From Bacteroidales bacterium (GTDB lineage: Bacteria; Bacteroidota; Bacteroidia; Bacteroidales; UBA7960), in NCBI GenBank assembly GCA_007131125.1, contig SLRE01000040.1:1-9714 (forward strand): a DNA stretch of 9,714 nt, read 5' to 3'. The position numbers were made by a program, and so were the translations under genes. Positions 1 to 6,300 of the stretch are shown one piece after another (positions within the stretch are counted from its first letter, which is position 1; each line of letters starts with the position of its first letter). The notes beneath the pieces are model-generated. The model searched no databases. It was not told the origin of the DNA and worked only from the letters and a program-made list of their open reading frames with translations.

Positions 1-163
1 ATTCAAAGCGTGCATCCTGCTTTTCCGATTTTCTTTGCACTTCAGGAGCCTTGAAAATGGAGGTAAACGGGCTGTGTTTTTTCTCCCTCCGCTCCGGGGC
101 AGTCTGGCTCATGCATGGCCAAACCAAGGTGGCCAAAAACAGAATAATGGTAATTCTTTTCAT
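1..163 (-). CDS. Exported protein of unknown function, N-terminal part only
   Basis: An open frame starts at the ATG complementary to 161-163 and runs without a stop to the window edge, giving 54 residues. The N-terminus looks like a signal peptide: MKR, then a hydrophobic core (ITIILFLATLVW), then a polar region after about residue 20. Cleavage near PCMSQ/TA is plausible. The cysteine at residue 17 follows Trp-Pro and does not form a usual lipobox. The visible mature part is rich in Lys, Arg and Glu, with no motif I recognise. The bases before the ATG are A-rich, as is usual for Bacteroidota starts. The gene points away from the metal cluster, so it is probably a separate transcription unit. 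Coding status is inferred only from the open frame and signal peptide; the rest lies outside the window. Confidence 0.5.
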   Translation of the reverse strand, partial: MKRITIILFLATLVWPCMSQTAPERREKKHSPFTSIFKAPEVQRKSEKQDARFE

Positions 164-525
164 TTTTTTGTGTTTTAATGAATGATGGAATAATTGAAAA
201 CCTCCCTGGGTTGCGCTTTTTTATGGGATAGGCGGAACCCGGGATAAATCTCCGACATCAAAAAATATGCCACATATGTATTCTTGACTAATAAAAAATT
301 GCACTTAAAGGGCTGTCAAATAAGGAATTAGAAAAATCTTTATTTTGGCTTCTCTTTTTTTGAAGAAAAAAAAGTCAAATTTGTCCGGCTTTTTAAAAAA
401 AATGCAATAACAAAAGCAGGCGGTCTTCGGTATGTTTAAAAGCCGACCTAAGAAGGCAGCCAGGCCCGTCTTTAAGACAGAAAGTCCTGTGGGAATTTTT
501 CATTTCAAAAGTTACCTGATGCCCT
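164..525. other. Spacer of about 360 bases without a recognisable gene
   Basis: I see no convincing coding sequence here on either strand. The stretch is A/T-rich (notably 345-405). It holds one imperfect stem-loop: 205-217 pairs with 231-243, with two G-U pairs on the plus strand, one G/G mismatch, and a 13-base loop containing a T-run. On the minus strand this lies about 40 bases upstream of the partial exported-protein gene, so it could belong to its leader, but its folding is better on the plus strand. A smaller near-palindrome, GTCTT-T-AAGAC, is at 468-478. The part next to 525 is where the rest of the truncated ThiF-like gene should be, but no reading frame there continues that protein. 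Confidence 0.5.
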
Positions 526-732
526 TCAGAACCACACTTGGCTTTTCTTAACTGTATCATTATTCAGGATGCCGATGGTACCTATCCCTGCCGGTGCAAG
601 ATAAGAGAGGGCGGCACATCCTAAGGCACCGGCTCCCACCACCAGTACCTTTGCCCGGGAAATTTTTTCCTGTCCCTGTATTCCAACCTCCGGAAGCCGG
701 ACCTGCCGAATATACCTTTGGCTTTGATTCAT
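526..732 (-). pseudogene. Truncated MoeB/ThiF/HesA-type E1-like adenylyltransferase (N-terminal relic)
   Basis: The 68-residue frame begins with the family's typical opening: RYIRQVRLPEVGIQGQ, then KVLVVGAGALGCAALSYLA, with the GxGxxG nucleotide-binding loop at G33, G35 and G38, then GIGTIGI. Full members are about 240-380 residues. They adenylylate the C-terminal glycine of ubiquitin-like sulfur carriers (MoaD, ThiS) in molybdenum cofactor or thiamine synthesis. Here the match ends at NNDTVKKS, where the family has DxDxVxxSNLxRQ, and a stop follows four residues later. The Arg finger, zinc cysteines, catalytic cysteine and any rhodanese domain are missing, and I could not find them in other frames up to the left edge. 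The first Asp of DxD is Asn. The fragment is therefore very probably non-functional. It points away from the copper cluster and no molybdenum or thiamine partner gene is in view. Confidence 0.75.
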
Positions 733-754
733 GCCGGATCTGCAGTTTTTTTAA

Positions 755-778
755 GCGGACGATCCGCAAATTTTTTTT
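755..778 (+). terminator. Terminator-like hairpin upstream of the metal cluster
   Basis: GCGGA (755-759) and TCCGC (763-767) form a perfect 5-bp stem with a 3-base loop, followed by AAA and eight Ts (771-778). There is also a T-run on the other side (746-752), so the minus strand reads A-rich on both flanks of the stem. The stem is short. No plus-strand gene precedes it here, so it could insulate the cluster from read-through or be a leftover of the degraded neighbour. Confidence 0.4.
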
Positions 779-793
779 GGGTAAAATTAAAAA

Positions 794-820
794 TTCCTCA
801 AGGAAACTCAACAAAGTTGA
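794..820. promoter_or_regulatory. Two small inverted repeats, possible regulator site
   Basis: TTCCT-CA-AGGAA (794-805) is a perfect 12-base inverted repeat. TCAAC-AAA-GTTGA (808-820) follows two bases later. They lie 37-63 bases before the ATG at 857, where the promoter of the first cluster gene is expected. I do not see a clean Bacteroidota promoter (TTTG, about 20 bases, TAnnTTTG); TATTTAAG at 834-841 is at best a partial -7 match. Use as an operator is a guess based on position and symmetry. Confidence 0.2.
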
Positions 821-856
821 AAATGGCTTGTTTTTATTTAAGAACCGGTGCGTAAA

Positions 857-1270
857 ATGAGAAAATTTTTTTCCATATTGTTTGCAATGTTGGTTTTGAT
901 GCTGTCACTCAACCTTGCCCTGTTGAGTCATTTTTGCCAGGAAGAGCTTTACGCTTTCAAGCTGGTTTACGGAAATGGTGATGCAGGATGCGGGATGGAA
1001 TGCAGTTTGCCTGTTGCGGACTTTGATGATAATAAAGAAACCATCCAAAAGTCTGCCTGCTGCCTGGATGTAAAGTTTGACATTCTTTCAGATTCCTTTA
1101 TTCCGGTTCAATCCATACATTCGCTGCAGGAAGTTGCCTCCCTGGCAACATTGGTTTATACTGACTCCCCTTTTGAATTTCCCCGTTTTCAAAAAAACTT
1201 TTTCCCTGATACTTACCCCGATTTTACCCCTAGGGTTTTCCTTTCAATGATACAGGTATATCTGATCTGA
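857..1270 (+). CDS. Small exported cysteine-rich protein, HYC_CC_PP-like family
   Basis: The 137-residue product starts with a signal peptide or single membrane anchor (MRKFFSILFAMLVLMLSLNL). After it come HFC (His25, Phe26, Cys27), GCGMEC (Cys45 and Cys49), ACC (Cys68 and Cys69), and a C-terminal YPDFTPRVF segment before a hydrophobic tail (LSMIQVYLI). This order of an H-aromatic-C motif, a Cys-Cys pair and a proline motif near the C-terminus matches what I know as the HYC_CC_PP family of Bacteroidota, whose members often sit beside heavy-metal efflux genes. The PP motif is only TP here. No biochemical role is established to my knowledge; five cysteines in an exported protein suggest metal binding or redox chemistry in the envelope. 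I chose the ATG at 857; an in-frame GTG at 848 would add only MRK. It is separated from the next gene by a strong hairpin. Confidence 0.75.
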   Translation: MRKFFSILFAMLVLMLSLNLALLSHFCQEELYAFKLVYGNGDAGCGMECSLPVADFDDNKETIQKSACCLDVKFDILSDSFIPVQSIHSLQEVASLATLVYTDSPFEFPRFQKNFFPDTYPDFTPRVFLSMIQVYLI

Positions 1271-1287
1271 TCCTTCGCTTACCTTTT

Positions 1288-1336
1288 TGGCTGTTTTATT
1301 CCCTGCAGGGAAAACAGCCATTACTTCCTTTTTTTT
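1288..1336 (+). terminator. Strong hairpin plus T-run between the exported protein and araC-type genes
   Basis: Bases 1288-1297 (TGGCTGTTTT) pair perfectly with 1311-1320, giving a 10-bp stem. The loop contains the self-complementary CCCTGCAGGG (1301-1310), which can form a competing inner stem. A C/T tract ending in eight Ts follows at 1329-1336. The eight bases between stem and T-run are more than in a textbook terminator. It may terminate the first gene, partly uncouple it from the regulator, or attenuate transcription. Confidence 0.55.
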
Positions 1337-1363
1337 GAAATCTTTTGATCATTTTTAAAAGCT

Positions 1364-1930
1364 ATGGTATTATACATCAAGAATATGGTATGCCAGCGCT
1401 GCATCATGGCCGTGAAAAATGAAGCAGAAAAGCTTGGGATTCAAAATGCTGAAATAACTCTCGGACGGATGAAAATACAGGGCAAAGAACCTGAACCCCC
1501 GGTATTGGAGTCGCTGAAGACGGCATTACGCAATCTGGGGTTTGAAATCATTGACGATAAAAAAAGCCGGCTCATTGAACGGGTAAAAACCCTTGTAATT
1601 GAAAAAATTCACCACAACAATGAGGGAGAAGTCCGTTACAACTGGTCGGAACTGATTGCCAATGATTTGAACTATGAATACAACTACATCAGCAACCTGT
1701 TTTCGTCCGTTGAAGGCATTACCATTGAACAGTTTATCATCCGGCAAAAGATTGAGAAGGTAAAAGAGCTGTTATTTTACGACGAACTTACACTTTCGGA
1801 AATTGCATATCGCATGGGTTACAGCAGCGATGCCTATCTTTCCAATCAGTTTAAAAAGATTACCGGGATGACCCCGGGGCAATTCCGAAAGCTGCTTGAC
1901 AAAAACAGGAATGCCATTGACCTGCTGTAA
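1364..1930 (+). CDS. AraC-family regulator with N-terminal HMA-like metal-binding domain
   Basis: This 188-residue protein is a likely one-component metal sensor. Residues 1-65 resemble a heavy-metal-associated ferredoxin-like fold: LYIKNMVCQRC carries Cys10 and Cys13 where copper chaperones have GMTCxxC, and it ends with LRNLGFEIIDD. Residues 67-92 form a linker. Residues 93-180 are the double helix-turn-helix of AraC regulators: first helix-turn-helix near 94-113 (SELIANDLNYEYNYISNLF), the second near 143-165 (LSEIAYRMGYSSDAYLSNQF), and the closing TGMTPGQFR at 167-175. No cupin or arabinose-type sensor domain is present, so the CxxC module is the natural ligand input. HMA-AraC proteins of this layout are common in Bacteroidota metal loci. 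It is encoded in line with the efflux genes, so I infer that it activates them on binding Cu(I) or a similar thiophilic ion. The ATG at 1364 is the only sensible start, as it begins the first HMA strand. Confidence 0.88.
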   Translation: MVLYIKNMVCQRCIMAVKNEAEKLGIQNAEITLGRMKIQGKEPEPPVLESLKTALRNLGFEIIDDKKSRLIERVKTLVIEKIHHNNEGEVRYNWSELIANDLNYEYNYISNLFSSVEGITIEQFIIRQKIEKVKELLFYDELTLSEIAYRMGYSSDAYLSNQFKKITGMTPGQFRKLLDKNRNAIDLL

Positions 1931-1946
1931 ATTTTACAGTTTATTC

Positions 1947-1978
1947 CCGGTAAAGTGTAAAAGAAAACTGCTTGCCGG
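1947..1978 (+). terminator. Weak hairpin after the regulator gene
   Basis: CCGGTAAAG (1947-1955) can pair with CTTGCCGG (1971-1978) using one G-U pair and one bulged A, around a 15-base A-rich loop. The sequence after it (ATTGTAATTTTATCTTTT) is T-rich but has no clean T-run. It may be a weak terminator or processing site, and the region also has to carry any promoter for the next gene. TATCTTTT at 1989-1996 resembles a Bacteroidota -7 element (TAnnTTTG) but has no properly spaced TTTG upstream. Confidence 0.25.
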
Positions 1979-2032
1979 ATTGTAATTTTATCTTTTAAAT
2001 AATTCATTTTCAAATCCAAAATTCTTAAAGTT

Positions 2033-2410
2033 ATGAAAGCAATTGTTTTTTTAACCCTGTTTTTTATCCCTCTGCTAGGTTTCAGTAATCACCACAAAGC
2101 CGAATTTAAGGTGTATGGAGCCTGCGGAATGTGTGAAACCCGCATTGAAAATGCCGCCAAAAGTGTTGCCGGCGTTACTGCTGCCGATTGGAACCAGCAA
2201 ACCAAAATGCTTGCTATTGAATACGATGCTGACAGGGTAAACCTGGATGACGTACACAAAAAAATAGCTGAAGCAGGACACGACACCGAAAAAGTACGTG
2301 CCAAAGACGAAGTTTATCAGGAACTTCCTGCCTGCTGCCATTACGAGCGTGCCGATAGCGATAAAACCGGGCAGGCCGTGAAAAGTGCAGGCAGCTGCTG
2401 CAGCAGATAA
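2033..2410 (+). CDS. Exported HMA-domain protein with extra Cys-Cys pairs, putative periplasmic copper binder
   Basis: The 125-residue product begins with a signal peptide (MKAIVFLTLFFIPLLGFS, cleavage likely near residue 18). An HMA domain of about 65 residues follows: FKVYGACGMCETRIENA with Cys31 and Cys34 as the CxxC metal site, VAGVTAADWN, and a closing strand LAIEYDADRVNLDDVHKKIAEAGHD in separate segments. A tail carries PACCHYE (Cys101, Cys102, His103) and ends in SCCSR (Cys122, Cys123). In HMA proteins the CxxC pair binds Cu(I), Zn(II) or Hg(II); the copper-type pump nearby favours Cu(I). E. coli supplies its Cus pump from periplasmic CusF, which has a different fold; no cusF-like gene is visible here, so this protein may do that job. 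The three Cys pairs also allow a redox role. It is 102 bases after the regulator gene and 103 before the next gene. Confidence 0.85.
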   Translation: MKAIVFLTLFFIPLLGFSNHHKAEFKVYGACGMCETRIENAAKSVAGVTAADWNQQTKMLAIEYDADRVNLDDVHKKIAEAGHDTEKVRAKDEVYQELPACCHYERADSDKTGQAVKSAGSCCSR

Positions 2411-2433
2411 TATCAGTAGCCTGGAAAACATAC

Positions 2434-2484
2434 AAAGGTTAGCGCAAAAAACGCAGATTTTTCAGCGTTTCTTGCGCAACCTTT
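2434..2484 (+). repeat. Long hairpin element in the spacer before the HMA-MauE gene
   Basis: AAAGGTT (2434-2440) pairs with AACCTTT (2478-2484). After a bulged A, 2442-2454 pairs with 2465-2477 with a single A/C mismatch at 2448/2471. This gives 19 base pairs around a 10-base loop. The motif GCGCAA/TTGCGC and the CTTTG next to it recur in the hairpin at 3277-3359, so both look like members of one intergenic repeat type. No T-run follows, so it is not a simple terminator; it ends 29 bases before the ATG at 2514. Confidence 0.65.
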
Positions 2485-2513
2485 GGCCTCGCAAACTTTA
2501 AACAAATAAAACT

Positions 2514-3266
2514 ATGAACCTCACCTACACTATATCTGGCATGACCTGCGGAGGCTGTGCAGCAAGTGTAAAGAGCGCTTTGCTCAAGCACCCCGATGTG
2601 CTTTCGGCAGAAGTAAGCCACCAGGAAGGCACGGCAAAGGTGCAGGCAGATCAAAAACCCGACCGCAACAAGCTGAACCAGCTTTTGGCTGATGCGGGTG
2701 AATACCGGATCACCAATGTTGCAGATAATGGCACCTTAAAAGATATCAGCCACTCAAGGGTTTCACCAATCCCTGAACAGGAAACATTATCCGCATGGGA
2801 AACCTACAAACCCCTGGTGCTGATATTCCTGTTTGTTTCTGGTGTGGCAGCCCTGGCATCTTTTCATGAAGGAGTATTCTCCTGGCACCAATGGATGCGC
2901 TACTTCATGGCGGGATTTTTCATCGTGTTCTCGTTTTTTAAGTTTTTGGACCTGAAAGGGTTTGCCCGTTCTTACGCCATGTACGACCTGCTGGCCAAAC
3001 GTTGGAAAGGCTACGGGTATGTATATCCTTTCCTTGAACTTGGTTTGGGCGTTCTCTACCTCACTGCCATCAACCTTACTGCTACCCATGTGGCAACAAT
3101 AGTAATCATGGGCTTTAGCAGTATAGGCGTTATCAGGAATATGCTTTCACCAAACCAGATTCAATGTGCCTGCCTGGGTACGGTGTTCAAACTCCCGCTG
3201 GGCAGGGTCACCCTGGTGGAAGACCTGTTGATGGTAGCTATGGCGATAGTGATGCTCCTTATGTAG
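2514..3266 (+). CDS. Inner-membrane HMA-MauE/DoxX-like fusion protein
   Basis: The 250-residue protein has two parts. Residues 1-70 are an HMA domain with the classic copper-binding loop GMTCGGC (Cys12, Cys15). Residues about 95-250 are a membrane unit with hydrophobic stretches near 99-117, 128-146, 170-186, 188-207 and 234-250. It has the MauE/DoxX-like signature QCACLG (Cys218, Cys220) followed by RVTLVEDLL. MauE helps make the disulfide-rich small subunit of methylamine dehydrogenase, and its relatives are thought to do membrane thiol chemistry. No signal peptide precedes the HMA domain, so it is probably cytosolic. The role is inferred: it could move Cu(I) or electrons between a cytosolic CxxC and a membrane CxC site, next to an exported HMA protein and the efflux pump. 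The ATG at 2514 directly opens the HMA strand. It is not a P-type ATPase fragment: there is no DKTG and no phosphorylation or ATP-binding domain. Confidence 0.82.
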   Translation: MNLTYTISGMTCGGCAASVKSALLKHPDVLSAEVSHQEGTAKVQADQKPDRNKLNQLLADAGEYRITNVADNGTLKDISHSRVSPIPEQETLSAWETYKPLVLIFLFVSGVAALASFHEGVFSWHQWMRYFMAGFFIVFSFFKFLDLKGFARSYAMYDLLAKRWKGYGYVYPFLELGLGVLYLTAINLTATHVATIVIMGFSSIGVIRNMLSPNQIQCACLGTVFKLPLGRVTLVEDLLMVAMAIVMLLM

Positions 3267-3276
3267 TCAGTAAAAA

Positions 3277-3359
3277 TAATCGCAAAGGGCGTAATGGTTT
3301 TTCGCAATGAACGCCAAATCCATAACGCTATTTGCAATTCCTTGCGCTCTTTGTGATTA
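3277..3359 (+). repeat. Second hairpin element, in the spacer before the CusA-type pump gene
   Basis: Bases 3277-3294 pair with 3342-3359 as an 18-bp helix (15 Watson-Crick pairs and three G-U pairs), enclosing 47 bases with smaller internal repeats (GGCGT 3288-3292 against ACGCC 3311-3315 as an alternative stem). It is rich in CGCAA, TTGCG and CTTTG motifs, and its TTCCTTGCGCTCTTTG resembles TTCTTGCGCAACCTTTG in the hairpin at 2434-2484. It ends only 14 bases before the ATG at 3374, so the folded form could affect translation start or message stability of the pump gene. Confidence 0.6.
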
Positions 3360-3373
3360 AAACCTTACAAAAT

Positions 3374-6300
3374 ATGCTCAACAAAATCATACGCTTTTTC
3401 CTGGAAAATCGTCTGGTAGCCTGGCTGCTGATGGTCTTTCTCATTGGTTGGGGCATTGCAGTGGCTCCCTTCAACTGGCAGATCGATATCCTTCCCCGCG
3501 ATCCGGTTCCTGTGGATGCCATACCTGATATCGGGGAAAACCAGCAGATAATTTTTACCGAATGGATGGGGCGGTCTCCCCAGGACATCGAAGACCAGGT
3601 CACATATCCCTTAACTTCCACTTTGCTTGGGATTCCCGGGGTAACCAGCATTCGAAGCACTTCCATGTTTGGGTTTTCCAGCATTTATGTGATTTTCGAC
3701 GAAGATGTGGAATATTACTGGAGCCGTGCGCGCATCCTGGAAAAACTCAATGCACTTCCTGCAGGCCTGCTGCCGGATGATGTTTCGCCCCAGCTGGGAC
3801 CTGATGCCACTGCCCTGGGGCAGGTGTTCTGGTACACCCTGGAAGGGCTGGATGAAGATGGCAAGCCCGTTGGGGGATGGGACCTTCATGAACTGCGTTC
3901 CATCCATGATTTTTATGTGCGCCTGGCATTAAACAGTGTGAGGGGGGTGTCAGAAGTTGCCAGTGTCGGGGGCCATGTCAAAGAATACCAGGTAGACCTG
4001 GATCCCGATGCCATGAAGACTTATGGGATTTCGGTAATGCAGGTTTCCCGGGCGTTGCAGCAAAGCAACCGGGAAACAGCCGCCAACACCATGGAATACA
4101 ACATGGCCGAATACCTAATACGTGGTTTGGGCTATGTGGAATCCCTGGACGATATCCGTGAAACCGTGGTGGATGTGAACAACAATGTTCCGGTGCGCAT
4201 TGCAGATATTGCCAGGGTAAACATTGGCCCGGAGGTAAGAAATCATGGGGGTATACTTGACAAAGGAGGAGAAGAGACCACCGGTGGAGTGGTAGTGGCC
4301 CGTTACGGAGAAAATCCATTGGAGGTGATTCAAAATGTTAAGGAAAAAATTGAAGAGATCAGTTCGGGATTGCCTTCGCGTGAACTGGATGATGGCACCC
4401 TCTCCCAGGTTACCATTGTTCCCTTTTACGACCGCACCCAGCTAATATACGAAACCCTTGGTACGCTCAATGTAGCCATCATTTTGCAGATACTGGTTTC
4501 TATCATTGTTATCATTGTGATGGTATATCATCTGCGTACCTCCCTGCTGATCTCTGCATTGCTTCCACTGGCAGTGCTCATGACCTTTATCATGATGAAA
4601 TATGTTGGGGTGGATGCCAATATTGTTGCTTTATCCGGCATTGCCATTTCCATTGGTACCATGGTGGATCTTGGCATCATCATGAATGAAAACATTTTGC
4701 GGCATCTGCAGGAATCGGAGAAAACGGCCAAAAACCGCCTGGAGATTATTTATGAGGCTTCCGCAGAAGTGGCTCCCGCCATTCTTACCGCTGTGAGTAC
4801 TACCATTGTAAGTTTTCTGCCGGTGTTTACCCTGCAGGCTGCTGAAGGAAGGCTTTTTTCACCACTGGCTTTCACCAAAACTTTTGCCCTGGTGGCTTCA
4901 TTGATCATTGCCATTGCCTTTATGCCGGTGCTGGCCTATCAGTTTTCCGGGAAAATAAACCTGGGCAGATTCAACCGTTTACGAAAAAAAGCCGTTACCT
5001 GGCTGTTGCTCAATGGTCTTGCTGTTGTAGCAGGCGCATTGGTTTTGATTTATGTTTCCTGGTGGGCAGGGTTATTTATCCTGCTTCTCGGAATTTCCGG
5101 AATACTGCAAAACATCTTTCCGGATAGGATCAAGCCCCGTAAAAACCTCATCAACCTTGGGATCACACTGGGAGTGGTGCTGATACTTCTTGCCAATGAA
5201 TGGTTGCCCATTGGGGTTGAACGCAGCTTGTTTATTAATGTTGTTTTTCTTGTTTTGATCATCGCTTTTGTATTGGGGTTGTTCAGGGCTTTCCTGTATT
5301 ATTACCCGCGTTTGTTGGTGTGGGTATTGAATCACAAGAAAATTTTCCTGCTCATCCCGTTGTTTCTGCTGTTGTTGGGTTTGAATATATGGATGGGGTT
5401 TGGGAATGTTTTCGGGTTTGTGGCCCGGGGATTTGATCAGGTAGGTTTAAATATCCGTACTACAACGGTATGGAGCGGGCTTTATCATGCTTTTCCCGGT
5501 CTGGGGAGGGAGTTCATGCCTTCGCTGGATGAGGGCAGTTTCCTGCTTATGCCTACCACCATGCCTCACACGGGAATCGAATATAATCTTAAGGTATTAC
5601 AGGATCTGGACCGCCGGGTGCAATCCATCCCGGAGGTGGATCTGGTGGTTGGAAAGGCAGGAAGGGCAGAAAGCCCATTGGATCCTGCCCCCATGACCAT
5701 GTTTGAAAATGTGATCCTTTATAAAAGTGAATACAAAACCGACATGGATGGGCGCAAGATCCGCTTCAGGGTGGATAATGATGGGGAGTTTGTGCGGGAT
5801 GAAGAAGGCGAGCTCATTCCCCATCGTCGCGGACGATACTACCGGCAGTGGCGCGACCACATTGAAAGCCCTGACGATATCTGGGATGAGATCATTCGGG
5901 CCTCCCGTTTCCCGGGTTTAACTTCGGCACCCCGTCTTCAGCCCATCGAAACCCGCCTGGTGATGCTGCAAACCGGTATGCGTGCTCCCATGGGGCTCAA
6001 AGTTTTTGGGCCCGACCTTGAAACCATCGAGGAATTTGCCATTCAGATGGAAGGACTTTTGCAGGAAGTACCCCGCATCAGCGAACCAACAGTATTTGCC
6101 GACCGTGTGGTAGGGAAACCATACCTGGAAATAAAACCCGACAGAAGGCAACTGGCCCGTCATGGTATTACCATTGAAGAGTTTCAGCATGTGGTTGAGG
6201 TTGCAATAGGTGGTATGACAATGACTACAACGGTGGAAGGACGCGAACGCTATAACATCCGCGCCAGGTATGCAAGGGAGTTTAGGGATAACCCCGATGC

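Noticed and set aside
205..243. Stem-loop in the left spacer as a riboswitch for the minus-strand gene
   Set aside because: The pairing is better on the plus strand (G-U pairs become A/C mismatches on the minus strand) and it matches no riboswitch class I recognise.
393..560. 55-codon minus-strand frame beginning where the ThiF-like match ends, possibly the frameshifted remainder
   Set aside because: Its residues (for example KCGSEGHQVTFEMKN) do not match the expected SNLxRQ segment or any later part of the ThiF/MoeB family, and it has no other support.
594..860. Plus-strand open frame of 88 codons across the relic and the spacer
   Set aside because: It is antisense to a clear ThiF-family match, has no motif, and would overlap the promoter region and start of the first cluster gene.
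2514..3266. Fragment of a copper P-type ATPase, suggested by GMTCGGC
   Set aside because: There is no CPC metal motif, DKTG phosphorylation site or ATP-binding domain; the membrane part matches the MauE/DoxX type, and the gene is complete.
3332..3373. Possible upstream TTG start for the pump gene, adding 14 residues
   Set aside because: The added residues come from the hairpin spacer, TTG starts are rare in this group, and the ATG at 3374 gives the N-terminus expected for the family.
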